Source of the DNA: Anastatus disparis
Lineage: Eukaryota; Arthropoda; Insecta; Hymenoptera; Eupelmidae
Length of the DNA stretch: 64,000 nt
Direction of reading: 5' to 3'
Assembly (NCBI GenBank): GCA_017163975.1
Contig: JAFFSR010000351.1
Span: forward strand, 1,415,001 to 1,479,000
Under the pieces are notes generated by a model. The model was given only the letters and a program-made list of their open reading frames with translations, did not search any database and was not told the origin of the DNA. Below, piece after piece: positions 21,095 to 32,766 of this stretch (positions are counted from its first letter, which is position 1; the number at the start of each line of letters is the position of its first letter). The position numbers were made by a program, and so were the translations under genes.

Positions 21095-24000
21095 ATGTCG
21101 GAAAATCCAGATCACGTATGCATTTTATGCGGGGAGACCAAAGAAAGTGAGTTGCAGCACCTTCAAAAAAAAGCTCTTGGAACATTAGTCAAATTTAGTA
21201 AAGAAAGAAAGGATAACAGGCACAGAACCTTTGAACAGTTAGAAAGCGCTTATGCTCACAAAAGTTGCAAAGAAAAGTATTGCAGAAGAAGTTCGATTGA
21301 TGCAGCTGTGCAATCGACGAGCAAGAAAATTTCCGCAGGTATAAAAATTAATGTCGATGCAAAAACGTTCAATTTTGGCGAGAATTGTCTTTTTTGTGGC
21401 AAAAGTGCTCTTTATCCTAAAAAAGATATACGTTACGTACAGAGTGACGATACGGAAAATAAAATTAACATAAAATTAGAAGAACGGGATCCGTCGGAAT
21501 CTTTCAATAAACTATTGCTTGCTCGATTGAAAAATGTTACAAGCTTAAAGGAAGCAAAGGCACGGTATCTCGTAAAATGTATGAATAATTTTTATACAGA
21601 AACTACACACGATACATGTGGACGTCCATTTAGTAAAGAAACAACAGATTTTGTTAATTACTGCATTAATTTCATAGAAAATAATTCATATGACAGTCAA
21701 TTTTCTCTAAATGATATTAAAGCAGATTTTAGTGGCAAAATTCCTGACGTCATTACAATAAAAAAGAAACTTAACGAACACTTTCATGGTGCTCTTAATT
21801 ATTCTGTTATCAAAGGAGATTTGATTATAGTTTTTACGAAGTCAGGGATTAAGAAACTGAATAACGATTTCTATGAAAACCGTGCATCTGATCCTGCAGA
21901 GGAACGTTTGCGAATTGTACGAATGGCTGGATATATAACTGTCGAAGATATTCGCAAAAAAATTTATGATACAAATAATTATGAAATTTTTGATGCGGAC
22001 GAAGATAATTTATTTAAACTTGTACCCGAAACATTATCGGAAATGACCGATATTATAGTTAAAACTCATAAAGATCTCAGTAACAAAAGTAACAATTTGA
22101 AATGGTCTAAAAGATCTGCAACTGTTTCACATATATTAATTTCCTCTGCAAGACCCAGATCGTTTTTATCACCTACGTTATTGGCGTTATCGGCAATGAT
22201 GCATAAAAAGTATGCTTTAAAAGATTTAATAGAATCGTTGGCTTATCTAGGTTTGTGCGCATCTTACCATGAAACAAAACGATTCGAAACATAGATAATG
22301 CATGATCCTGATAATCATACTTGTTCTGACGATTCATACGTTCAATACGCCTTCGATAATGCCGACCACAACACGTGTACTATAGATGGTAAAAACACGT
22401 TTCACGCGATGGGAGGTATTAAAATCGTACCACCATCGTCAGCTGTGACAACAAAACAGAAAATTGTTCGATTAAAAAGAAACACCAACATCAGATGTTG
22501 TAGGAAAATTTGGTTTTATACCTTTGAAATATTTTAACAGGGGAAATTCGTTAGGATTGAAAAATGTTATAATTGAAAATTTTTTTACGCAAGACAATAG
22601 CGATTTATTAAGTCTATCCTCGACAGACTTTTGTTGGCTTTTTTCTAAATTTACCGATGATTCTTCGAAAGGATGGAATAATTTTATGGAGGATTATCAT
22701 ATTTTCGATTATTATCAAACTTCAAAAATAATTCCGCTTCCTTTTTTAAACAGCCCACCTAGCAACTACAATACTATATATTCCGTATTAGATAAAGTTG
22801 CCGAAGATAACAAGAATAGTCGTTATCAGACCATTTTTTTAGTGACGTTCGACCAACCTTTATACTTGAAAGCGCGTGAAATATTAGCATGCACAGCAGA
22901 TAGAAATTCTTATAATTTGGCTTCAATAAGAGCTGGACTCGGAGGATTCTATAAGCTCATGTCCTTCCTTGGCTCAATAGGATTTATCATGGATGGAAGT
23001 GGTACAAAAGAAGCTCTAAGCACGATTTATGCGGAAAACTCAGCAGACAAAGCACTGTTAGAGCATGCTTATAGTCGAGCCATTCGAGGACATTTCCTTA
23101 TACACTTAGCATTATCTAATATAATTTTTTCATCGTTACAATTTAGTGATGAAGAAATTACATGCTTGGAAGTACTTTCGCAGAGTTTTGGTACATCGGA
23201 ACTCGCTGAAAATATTAAAAAGAAGGAAGTAGTAACCATCAAAGAAAAGTTTGTAAAGCGTTTGCAAGAATTGAAAACCAAAGGACGCACAAGTCAGCTT
23301 TGGGTGCAGTATTGGGAAATGATTCTACTTGTTAAAAATTTTATGAGAGCTCAGCGATCTGGTAATTGGGATCTACATTTGAAATGTGTTGAAGAAATGA
23401 TTCCTTTCTTCCACGCGACCAGGCACATATTGTATGCGAAATGTGCACATTTATACCTCCAAGACATGCGAAAATTAAAAGATTCAATGATTGAACTAGA
23501 ATTTGAACGTTTCACAAGCGAAGGTTTTTTTGCTATTCATCGCAGTGATAAGTTTTGGTGTGGCATTTGGCCGGATATGACCATTGAGCAAGTTCTCATG
23601 AGAGCGATGAAAACCCAAGGTTGATTAACGCACGGACGTGGAGTTTCGGAAAGCGTATTAGCGAATTTCATATTAACGATGATTATTCTTGTTGAAGTTT
23701 GTAATGAGGTTGAGGAATTTTGCAATGTTACATCTACCATGTCTGAACAACATGTCGACGCTACGGAGTCACGGATAACAAGAGACGTCAAAGATTTACA
23801 AAAATTATCGGCATTTTTTGATACGTACAACCCCTTTCCTGATACAGAAAGCATTATGTCGATATATTCTGGTATTGTGGGAGGAGAAACTATAATGTGC
23901 TATGACGCGTATGCAATCGGAAAGAAGTCTGCAGAATTGATTGTTGGCCAAGATTTTGGAAGCGTTACAATACAACGAAAAAGTAGAGTGCTGTCACTTA

Positions 24001-25601
24001 AAACTATTAGATCGTCGATAAAAGTAAATGATGAGAAAGTTGCAATTAATCCATTATTGTTATTTCAAAGGATATCTTTGCAAATAAGAGATAGAAATGA
24101 CATGAAAAGCTATCTCATGTACGAATTAGCTCCATATCCACTATCTCTTTTTGATGAAAATGGCTTTAAAAACAACGTAAAATCAGAATTGTATAAAGAT
24201 TTTACGAGCAGCTCTGATTTTCCAAACTCAACCAATGTTATTCATGTTATCGACGGTGGTTTTCTATTGCATAAAGTAGTTTGGCAAAAAAATGACAGCG
24301 TTGGAGAAATTAAAAAAAAATATTTTAATTATGTTCGAGACAATTATATTGGAAATAGTTATATAATATTTGATGGCTATCCTGATGCTGATAAAACCAA
24401 TTCTTCTGGCGACACAACATCAGTCTCGACAAGTACAAAAGCAAGTGAACGTGCACGCAGGGTAATATATACTGTACCAAACGTAAATAAATTTCAAGAT
24501 CACATTAAAGTTTCTTTTTTACCTCAATCGTTCTTATCAAATGAAAGAAATAAATGCAAATTGATTGAAGTACTATCTGAGGAATTTTCAGCTGCCGGAT
24601 TCACCTGTCAACAAGCAGAAGAAGATGCTGATCACCTCATAGTCAATACGGCAATACAAGTTGCAGAGAAGAACGAGACCGCTGTAGTGGTTGGTCAAGA
24701 TGTCGATCTTCTTGTTTTGCTTAATCAACTCAATGTTAAAAATTTAAACATTTTCTTTTACAAAGTAGGTACAAGTACTGTCAGAGATTGTTGCTATACA
24801 ACAGATAGTTTTAACTATAATGAACACAAAAAGTATCTTGCATTCTTGCATTGCTTTTCGGGTTGTGATACGACGTCTGGGTTTACTGGGAAAGGTAAGA
24901 AATCAACAGTAAAGTCCTTGATATCCATAAAAAACTTTACTAAGCTAGCAGATATTTTCTATGATGTAAATGCAGATAAAGAATTAATTGCGAAAAATGG
25001 AATCGGATTGGTAGCAGGAATTTACTCTAAAAAACAAAACTGTACTCTACATAATTTGAGGTATGAAATTTATCAAACAGCTTCAATTAAATCTACTTTT
25101 AAATTAGAAAAATTACCTCCTACTGAAGGAGCAGCAAGAGAACATTCCTTCAGGTCTTATTACCAGCTACAAAAATGGCTTCGTAATAATAAAAATCTTA
25201 CGGAGTGGGGCTGTAAACAATCAAAAGGTTTTTTAATGCCTAAATATACAGAAGAAAAATTGATTCCGGACAGCCTGCTTAAAAAAATTTCTTGCGCTTG
25301 CAAATCTGCTTGCAGCACTTTAAGATGTAGTTGCAGAAAACACGGATTAAAATGCACTATTCTATGTTCGAATTGTTACGGATTGAATGATTGTTCTAAT
25401 GCAGAACAATTAGTTGTAGGCAGCTCCGATCAGGAACAGTCGCAAGAATTAGAGGAATATTTGCAAACTTTGAATAAAAACGCCGCAGAAATGCAAGACC
25501 AAGAAGAAGAAAAAGAAAAAAAGAAGAAGAAGCAGAAGAAGAAGAAGAAGCAGAAGAAGAAGAAGAAGAAGAAGAAGAAGCTGAAGATCGATCGCAATTA
25601 A
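21095..25601 (+). pseudogene. Multidomain transposase with XPG/PIN-like nuclease region and CXC domain, broken
   Basis: ATG at 21095 follows a splice-acceptor-like TTATTACAG. The frame is interrupted by TAG (22292-22294), a frameshift near 22480 and TGA (23622-23624). Sequence either side of each break reads on sensibly, so it was one protein of about 1,500 residues. Order of parts: N-terminal Cys cluster (CILCGETKES, HKSCKEKYC, CLFCGKS); a central region with FYKLMSFLGSIGFIMDGSGT; a block with HATRHILYAKCAHLYLQDM and GRGVSESVLANF; a nuclease-like region (VIDGGFLLHKV, DADHLIVNTA, VVGQDVDLLVLL, FSGCDTTSGFTGKGK); and a CXC-type cluster (CACKSACSTLRCSCRKHGLK) at about 25290-25395. It ends in a poly-Lys tail encoded by (AAG)n. 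The acidic residues in the nuclease-like region look intact. The role is presumably transposition. Confidence 0.8.
25505..25585. repeat. (AAG)n microsatellite at the ORF 3' end
   Basis: Triplet expansion encoding about 20 lysines. It is in frame with the ORF, so it lengthens the tail without breaking it. Confidence 0.9.
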
Positions 25602-25696
25602 AACGGGCAAAATACAATTAATGTTCTTGTACGTCATATTTGTACGTAAATATGTACATGTTATAATATTGAAGTTTTGTGTTTTCTTGAACCAAT

Positions 25697-26432
25697 AAAG
25701 ATTTTTCTTATGATTCCGATGGATGTGAATCATTTAATTGTCTTATAAAGTAAATATAATTCATTTATAATAAGTAACATTTATTTATTGAAAGAATTTC
25801 CACGAAAAATATCTGATTTTGACGTATATTAAAAAATGAATAGAAAAATACCTTTATTTTTCAGTTTTTTGCGATTTAAACGGTTTTTTTTTGCTTGTAC
25901 AGGTATATTTTTATTATTTTATCTGAAAGTTGAAATGTTTACAAAAAAAAATGAGCGCTTCTGGAAGTGTTTCGAGCAAGAAATAACTCTTTTTCAGCTA
26001 CATGAAAATAACGTCTTTTTTTCGAAAATATTAAATTTCTAAAAAACTTTTTTGGGATATAAAAAACTACTACTTAACTAAATTTCATGAAGTTTGGATT
26101 ATTTTTGGCATAGTTATAAATAAAAAACGATAAATTTGGGTTTTCTCGTTTTACTCCAAAATTTTGAGGTTATACAAAAAAATGTACTGAACAAAAGTTG
26201 TGTAATTTTTTATTATCTACAACTTTCCCATTTATTTTTTTGCTACAACCAATATTTGCGCCGGAAATCGTGAAAAACGATTTTTCACCCTTTCTCATCC
26301 CTAACTCACCCTCAGCAAGGGTAGCTACAGACCTGCTTATTTTACCTGTTATTTGTTACCACTAATTCTACCCTTTTTTGCTTACCTTACTCTGTACGTA
26401 AATACTTATTCAATAAAAAGTAGGTTACCTGG
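25697..26432. repeat. Right TIR of the Academ-like element
   Basis: Matches the left TIR. Downstream, 26433-28591 (2.2 kb) shows no gene, repeat or RNA that I can support. Confidence 0.9.
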
Positions 26433-28591
26433 AAGATCTTTGACTAAACAGACGTAGATTGTGCTGAAATGCAACTTGGGCAATCGCGTAATGAGAAATC
26501 AAAATGGTTAGATGTTTATAAATTGCCTGCAAAGCTCTGCTTTCTCCAGTGCAGTATTTCTCACGGGCGGTCCATCTAAATAATTATACATTAGTAACTA
26601 GAAATAGGCCTTTTTCTTTAGATAGTGTCAAAAATATCGGAATACCACATTCTAATTTGCTGTCAGTAATTAACTTTGATTAGGTTGATAATGAGAGGAT
26701 TTAGGGACTTCTTATTGCTGCTGCTGATTAGAGATTTTCTGGCTCAAATGGGATCTCAGCACTTATGATGAAAATGGCGCTCTCTTTCGCTGAGCGTTTA
26801 AAAATTATAGTCAGTGATTCATTCAGATGACCTGCGTTTCTTCTTAGCTGGAAGAGGGCATAACTAGATCTATAAGACAATATATAAACCATTAAAAGTT
26901 CTAGTCGAATTCGACTAGTTGCTAGTTTCTGTAAGTCTGAAGTTGAGACTCTGAACTGTTTTAATCAAGTGATTCTCTGGTTTGCATCTTATATAACAGA
27001 GAAGAATATAAACAATCGAGACTGCTGATTGCGACACGACGAATGATTGGATAAGACCTGACACTCGTATCCTATAGGGAAGTGTTTTGGATTCCATTCT
27101 ATTTTCGATTTTCATAGAAAACCTTCCCAATATCCACAAGTACACCAAATTCATGCTATCTGTCGATGATTTATAAATATATTGGTCCTTAAGTCCTTTT
27201 ACACAGGAAATTGATATTATAAATAGTGGTATGAATACTTTAGCTCGGTCGCCCACAGTAAATCTGCCCTCCTGAGAGGGTAGAAATGGCCTTTATTTCA
27301 ATGTAGTTAAGATTTAAGAAGCAGCTGTATAGTTCTGTCCTTCTCTTATTTCAATTTTCATTATTATTAACAAATTGAATATTTTTATACAAAAATAAGG
27401 GCAGCACCCATCACATTCAAGGATGAGCAAAGAATTCTATTCTATCAAAATTTTATATTTTCGATATAATAGAATCGTTAGCTTGTCCTTAAATCTATTG
27501 GACTCTGACTTTACTTTTGTATAATAATAATTTATTAATAATAACAAAAATTTAGATTAGACAAGGACAGAGCTATACAGATCCCTCTTAAGCCAATTTC
27601 ATAGGCAATGAGCTTATACTTCTCGCTTACACCTTTCGGTATGCGTAGGTTTTCTGGTTATCAATGAACAGGTTTCTTTCCTCTGTTTGGGAAGAGTCTC
27701 GGCATCTGGTTAAACTAGACGCTAAACTGGAAGAAAGGAGTGTTGTTAATTGTACGTAGAATAAATGACGCGCCTTACTTTTTGAATTTGTACAAAAGAT
27801 CAGTCTCTAAAACTTAAATTAATCAAATTTCATATTTTTTCCAATTACGATTACGTATGTATATTGTAAGATGACTTCTTTTAGTACTAGAATCTGAAAC
27901 TCCGCAGGACTTTTAATGTGCGTTTCAGGTTTGTAGATCGCAATATTAAGCATAGAAAAGAGTTTCAGCGCACTGACTTGATTCTGACTTGATGCTGTCG
28001 AAAAAAGACGTAAATATTTTATACTTAAACTTGCGCATTCGATGATTTTATCTGTCTACCTATCTCATCTAGCCTGCGGGTATTTTAGGATTAATATCAA
28101 TGCGAGCGTGCATTCCTTGGTACGTAGGCTTCCTAGATTGTTGATCTGTCCGCCAATACACACAAGTGTATTGCACAATTTTTTTTCTAACGTGTTCTTC
28201 AAATATATTGACGAGGCTTCTGCTGATGCTGAAATCCTCTGACATTGGAGATAGACTTTATTCTGTCATTTGAAAAGCACATCTGTGACCATCGCATGCA
28301 TTAGGGTCGTGAGGGCTGACTGCAAGACATGATAACGCAAGCTTGATCTTTATTTTGAACTAGAGCCAATACGATTTATGTTCTGTTCATTACTCAAAAT
28401 TATTAATTAAATCATTTTGTTGGATTGGTTTCGCGTTATGTGATTGATATTTAGCTCATTTCTAATATTGAATTTCAATATTATAATTCGCTATATCTAG
28501 ATTTACTGTACTATCATTTGCATAATATTGTCGAAGTTAATTTACTATCTTCATTCTATTATATTTTGTTTTAATTATGAGGAGAGAACTC

Positions 28592-28835
28592 CAACTATGC
28601 GAAACATATTCAGCCGAAACTGCAAAATATTATTTCCCGATGAAAAAATATTGACCCATGTTTTTTTTCATCAAATAGGCCCCCTAGCATTTTATCTTAT
28701 CCCGAATATCCATCAACTATGCGAAACATATTCAGCCGAAACTGCAAAATATTATTTCCCGATGAAAAGATATTGACCCATGTTTTTTTTCATCAAATAG
28801 GCCCCCTAGCATTTTATCTTATCCCGAATATCCAT
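28592..28835. repeat. Recent 122-bp tandem duplication
   Basis: Units at 28592-28713 and 28714-28835 differ at about one base. They start CAACTATGCGAAACATATTC. The near identity in an otherwise decayed area means the duplication is young or an assembly effect. Confidence 0.95.
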
Positions 28836-28882
28836 CAACTTATTAGAATAAAAACTCTTTCTGGTCCCAGCAATCTCCACCT

Positions 28883-29464
28883 TTAACTGTTTACGTCGAT
28901 CTTGTACAATCTGAGCAAATTTACATTATTTGTACGTTTGGCCATTTTGTACATTTTATCACGTTGCCTGAGTTTATCCTTTAAATCATTATTTAACCAT
29001 GGAGTCGTATCTCCTTGAATACTACGTAACCTAAGCGGAGCGTGGTTATCAAGAACAGAAATTAAAGCCGGGTAAATATAATTAATATACTCATCCACAC
29101 AAGAGTATGAAGAATGGAGTTCATACTTTACCATTCCAATATCAGCAACAAATACATCGACATCAATATTACGAAAATCACGTGAATTTATCGTAATAGA
29201 GTCATTAAATGCTGTGTCAAGAGAATAGTCAAGAACCAGGTAATCATGACGATTGATAAACGGGACATCAGATTTCTCATAGTACAAAATTTTATCCAAT
29301 GAATCCACAACAAAGACATCTAACCATGAATCAGATCCATTACAATGATGCGTAGCACCGTATGACACAAACTCTAAGGCATACTCCTTAAGCAAACTCC
29401 GTAAGTACTCTGAATAATAATTAATTTCCATAAGGTCAGAATTCAGATTACCAGCTATTGTCAA
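28883..29464 (-). pseudogene. Endonuclease domain fragment of ORF2
   Basis: The open frame begins IAGNLNSDLMEINYYSEYLR, corresponding to the GDFN block in the middle of an apurinic-type endonuclease. It continues through YGATHHCNGSDSWLDVFVV and the terminal HDYLVLDY to a linker ending PWLNNDLKDKLRQRDKMYK. The first half of the endonuclease, including the N-terminal catalytic block, is absent. The usual G-D-F-N reads AGNLN, losing the catalytic Asp. It is inactive. Confidence 0.75.
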
Positions 29465-30500
29465 GAATTTTCAACCTTTCGTGCCATCACCGTTTCGTCT
29501 TGGACCCACACAAACTTCCAATGCTTATCGCTTATCAATTTTTTGGCTGAGTTTCGGAGTTGATAAACAAACTGAGAGGACATCTTATATAATTCTATTT
29601 TTTCAGAGATTGATCCACCGAAAATGTCCTTGTATCTGATCTCGCCGTACTGACACTTAGCCTTTATGATGTAATCTCGAACAACAGATTTTGATTTAAC
29701 AATAAAGGTAGGAGTAGATTTAATATCACATAGCACCACTAGCACCTGCATCATCATTCGATTTAAGTTTCGCATTAAGAGGACGAACCTCAAGAACATC
29801 ACTAAAGAAAGCGTCCAATTTTGAATGCTTCAGGATATCCAAAAAAGTATCATCCAAATCTGCAGCATGTGATTTCCGAATGCCGCTAACCTTTAGTTCC
29901 GTTATTGGTTGTGCCTTGTGACGTATTCTCTTTAAATTATAACTTAAGATCGTAGTAAAGCATTTTCCTTTTCTAAAACAGACAATCGATCATCCTGCCT
30001 ACAAAATGTATCAGAAATAGACTTAAGCGACTCAGTAATTCCCGCATTTGCCTTTTAACGAGATATATCGCTATCATAAATGGCCTTAAGAATTATACTA
30101 TTCTGCTACTTCACTTCTAATGAATCAAAATCCGGGGAGATAACAACCACCGATTGCACAGAGCCTTCAAGAGTACCGCTAGTATCTGTCGACATACTTA
30201 ATGATATATTCAACTTGTCGTCAGCAAGAATAATAGCATCCACGAAATCTCTTCGTTGATCAAAATCTACAGTACGCGATTCCCTGTAAACTGCACCAAA
30301 CACACTTTAACCAGGTGATGCAGAATCAACCTTTGCTTGCGTCACTGAAATGCGCCCGACTTGCGTTACAAATACATGCATCAGCAATCTTTCACTTACA
30401 CTTCTTACATTTAACCATTAAACAAGAGCAATGGTCCGCAATAATGCATAAAAATCATACATTAGCATCCAGCATACATTCACACAAATTACAGTCCATG
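29461..30500 (-). pseudogene. ORF1 of non-LTR element, decayed
   Basis: Minus-strand frames in pieces. The N-terminal part, about 30500-30350, has Cys pairs (CNLCECM and KCKKCK) resembling a small zinc-binding module. The middle, 30303-30106, reads VDFDQRRDFVDAIILADDKL and is acidic. The C-terminal part, 29802-29461, ends WKFVWVQDETVMARKVENS, similar to the C-terminal end of the FP25-like ORF1 proteins of insect non-LTR elements. Several stops and shifts separate the pieces. Confidence 0.6.
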
Positions 30501-31569
30501 TATTAACCATTACACAATTTTATTTTAATACATTAATTGCAAATTTTTAAAATAATCAATACCAATTACAGCTCAAATACTATATTAATAAATGAATTAA
30601 TATTTAATACAAATCGCAATCTAAAATAGAATAATCAAGTTTCAACTAAATATTTTAAAAGAACAATTTAGTAATTAAAATGAAACATTTAATACACATA
30701 CTTTTACTTATATAAACTTAGCAGAAAATAAAAATAATTCAGTTATAAACATTAGTATACATCAATTTGTAATTTGAAATTATGCAACCGAAGCACCATA
30801 AAATATTGCTAATATCTCAAACTGAATGCCAAACAATGCTACAAAATCGTCATTTTGAATTTATAATTCGCAATTTACAATAAGACAACTCAGAGTGAGA
30901 AAATGAAGTATTGAGCACCCATACACTCACGCACATAAACTTAACAGAAGATAAAAAATGATCAATTTCAAACGCAAGTATACATCAATTCAAAAATGTG
31001 TAGCTGTAATATTATATAACTTTACTCATATATTTAATTAGATGCTAGATATGCTACGGAATCACTATTCATACATCATTCATTTTACACACAAAGCTTA
31101 AAAAATATTAATCAAATAAAACAAAATTAATTAATAAGACACGCATTAAATACGATTTAAACTCTTAACGTATAAAACATATTCATCAATCCTTGTCGCG
31201 CACTATGATATAACGAATATTTACTGTCACTAAACACCTTGATACGTATTAGAACATCCGCGCACAAGCAAAATTCAATTTCGGCACAAGTAAGTTCACT
31301 TGATACTGCTGAGAATGACTGCGTCAAACACCTTGTCATGCCAGGTCCCCGTGACAACCCAAGCCAAGCAGCAAATGGCGGAACACCGGCGAGAACAATC
31401 CACAAACTTACAAGAAGAAAAACAAGTCTCCTGGCTTTAAAAAATTAAGTGCTGTGCTTATTCTTCAAAAAATGCATGCGCCTGCAGGAGCCCTTGACGC
31501 CCACAACAATCAACTCTCTTAAAAATATGTGTGACAACGTGTGTAAGCAAAACATGAGAGAGAGAGATT

Positions 31570-32491
31570 GATTGATTGATTGATTCTTTATTTTAGAGGT
31601 CGTGGGGTTCAACTCCGTATGACCCATAAGAAAATATACTGAATTACAAATTTTTACAGTAAGTTTTTTAAAACGCAATACATTCGAAAATTAATGCATA
31701 TTATTAATAAATAATGAACTCTTTGTAAGAAAATACAGGTAGCAATACAGTGAATTTGACAATAAAGCAGAATTTAAATATTATCATTGCATTTAATAGA
31801 TACTATACTGTTTTACATCACCAATTGCGTACAATCAACAGATGCTCACATTTTTTGTATTGTAGTAGAATGTAGACTTATAAGATAGCACAAGTACATT
31901 CAACAGGTTCACCGGTGAATTTTGCCACTCAAAGCGCTCATCAATTAATAGCTTGTTAAATATCGACAGTTTTATAACTTGGGTCAACCCCCAATCAAAA
32001 CTAGTGAAAATGTTAGAATTATTATTAATGAACGAAGATGCCGAATATACAAAAGAATTCAACATCGCCGAAGTACGCACAACGGGGCAAACCAAAGGCG
32101 GAGGAGGCAATCTATTCGAGGATCTTACAGTCATGTCGACATTCGCACGAAGAAATCTCTCCGATAGATACACTGGGTATTGGTGAGAAACAATTGAATA
32201 AACCAATGTAATTTTAAAGTAAAGTCTCCTATCCTTAACCGACAACCAGCCCAGTTCAAGGCGATAAGGAGTTACCCTTTCACACCACCCAATGCTACCA
32301 AAGACAAACTTAACGCAAGCATTGAGAGCACGATGGAGCCTAATATTAAGTGATTGTAGCAGATCATCATAAACCACATAACAATAATCAAAGATAGGAA
32401 AAATCAAGACCTCAATTAACTCCTTTCTGACCTGTCTGGACAAGGCATGCCTATGGAATTTTAGTGACTGAAGAGTATCAAAAAAGAATAC

Positions 32492-32492
<1 letters not shown>
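31570..32492 (-). mobile_element. 3' end of a non-LTR retrotransposon with (AATC)n tail, minus strand
   Basis: On the minus strand an RT C-terminal region (32492 to 31835) is followed by a 3' UTR with AATAAA and then GAATCAATCAATCAATCAAT at 31570-31585. Short tandem tails of this kind are characteristic of CR1/L2-type elements. The upstream part is cut off by a GA tract belonging to a different element. Confidence 0.8.
31835..32492 (-). pseudogene. C-terminal part of reverse transcriptase (thumb and connection)
   Basis: The readable part starts VFFFDTLQSLKFHRHALSRQ and continues LIEVLIFPIFDYCYVVYDDL, NACVKFVFG, RLELGWLSVKDRRLYFK and YPVYLSERF. This is the order seen downstream of the YADD core in Jockey/CR1-like ORF2 proteins. 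The catalytic palm is missing. The frame is intact over 218 codons to its stop, so this copy is younger than its neighbour at 28.9-31.5 kb. The N-terminal Leu/Ser run comes from the adjacent GA microsatellite. Confidence 0.8.
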
Positions 32493-32543
<51 letters not shown>

Positions 32544-32766
32544 ACGCTTATAACTGGAGAGTAGAAAAAGATAAACGCATATTTTTTCTACTCCTAGAAC
32601 GCAAAAAAGAGACTTGGAAACACAGCAGTATACGGGTCTGTACCAGCGCTAAGCTTACTGCACAACTCAAGTGAGCATGTTCTCCGGGGGAGAATACCAT
32701 GTTTTTACTGCATGATTTCGACGAATAACGACATGTTTTTGGCCGAAGTCTAAAAAAAACCATTTT
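32493..32766. mobile_element. Right-end fragment of a copy-A-type hairpin element
   Basis: The (GA)n tract 32493-32540 and the following sequence (GCTTATAACTGGAGAGTAGA, then GACATGTTTTTGGCC, then AAAAAAAACC) align with 8580-8775 of copy A. Everything to its left is missing, replaced by the non-LTR fragment. The 2.6 kb after it (32767-35348) holds no feature I can support, apart from an AATAGTACATTATGC motif near 33404 that may be a decayed left end. Confidence 0.65.

Larger units (their letters stand above)
19259..26432 (+). mobile_element. 7.2-kb long-TIR DNA transposon, Academ-like candidate
   Basis: TIRs of roughly 740-780 bp (19259-20036 and 25697-26432) start CCAGGTAATCTACC / CCAGGTAACCTAC. 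Shared inner blocks include TTTACGTACAGAGTAAGG and AATATCTGATTTTGACGTAT. One broken ORF of about 1,500 codons lies between. A large protein with an N-terminal cysteine cluster and an XPG-type nuclease region fits what is described for Academ transposons. The target duplication (3-4 bp expected) was not visible. Academ is my best guess, not a demonstrated assignment. Confidence 0.7.
28870..31490 (-). mobile_element. Non-LTR retrotransposon fragment (ORF1 plus partial endonuclease), minus strand
   Basis: On the minus strand this carries a decayed ORF1 (30500 to 29461) joined almost directly to the second half of an endonuclease (29464 to 28883), with no reverse transcriptase. The 5' region probably runs to about 31490. 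The 3' part is missing, which is the opposite of ordinary 5' truncation, so a later deletion or rearrangement is needed. The ORF1 and endonuclease types point to a CR1/Jockey-group lineage. The clade is uncertain. Confidence 0.7.
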
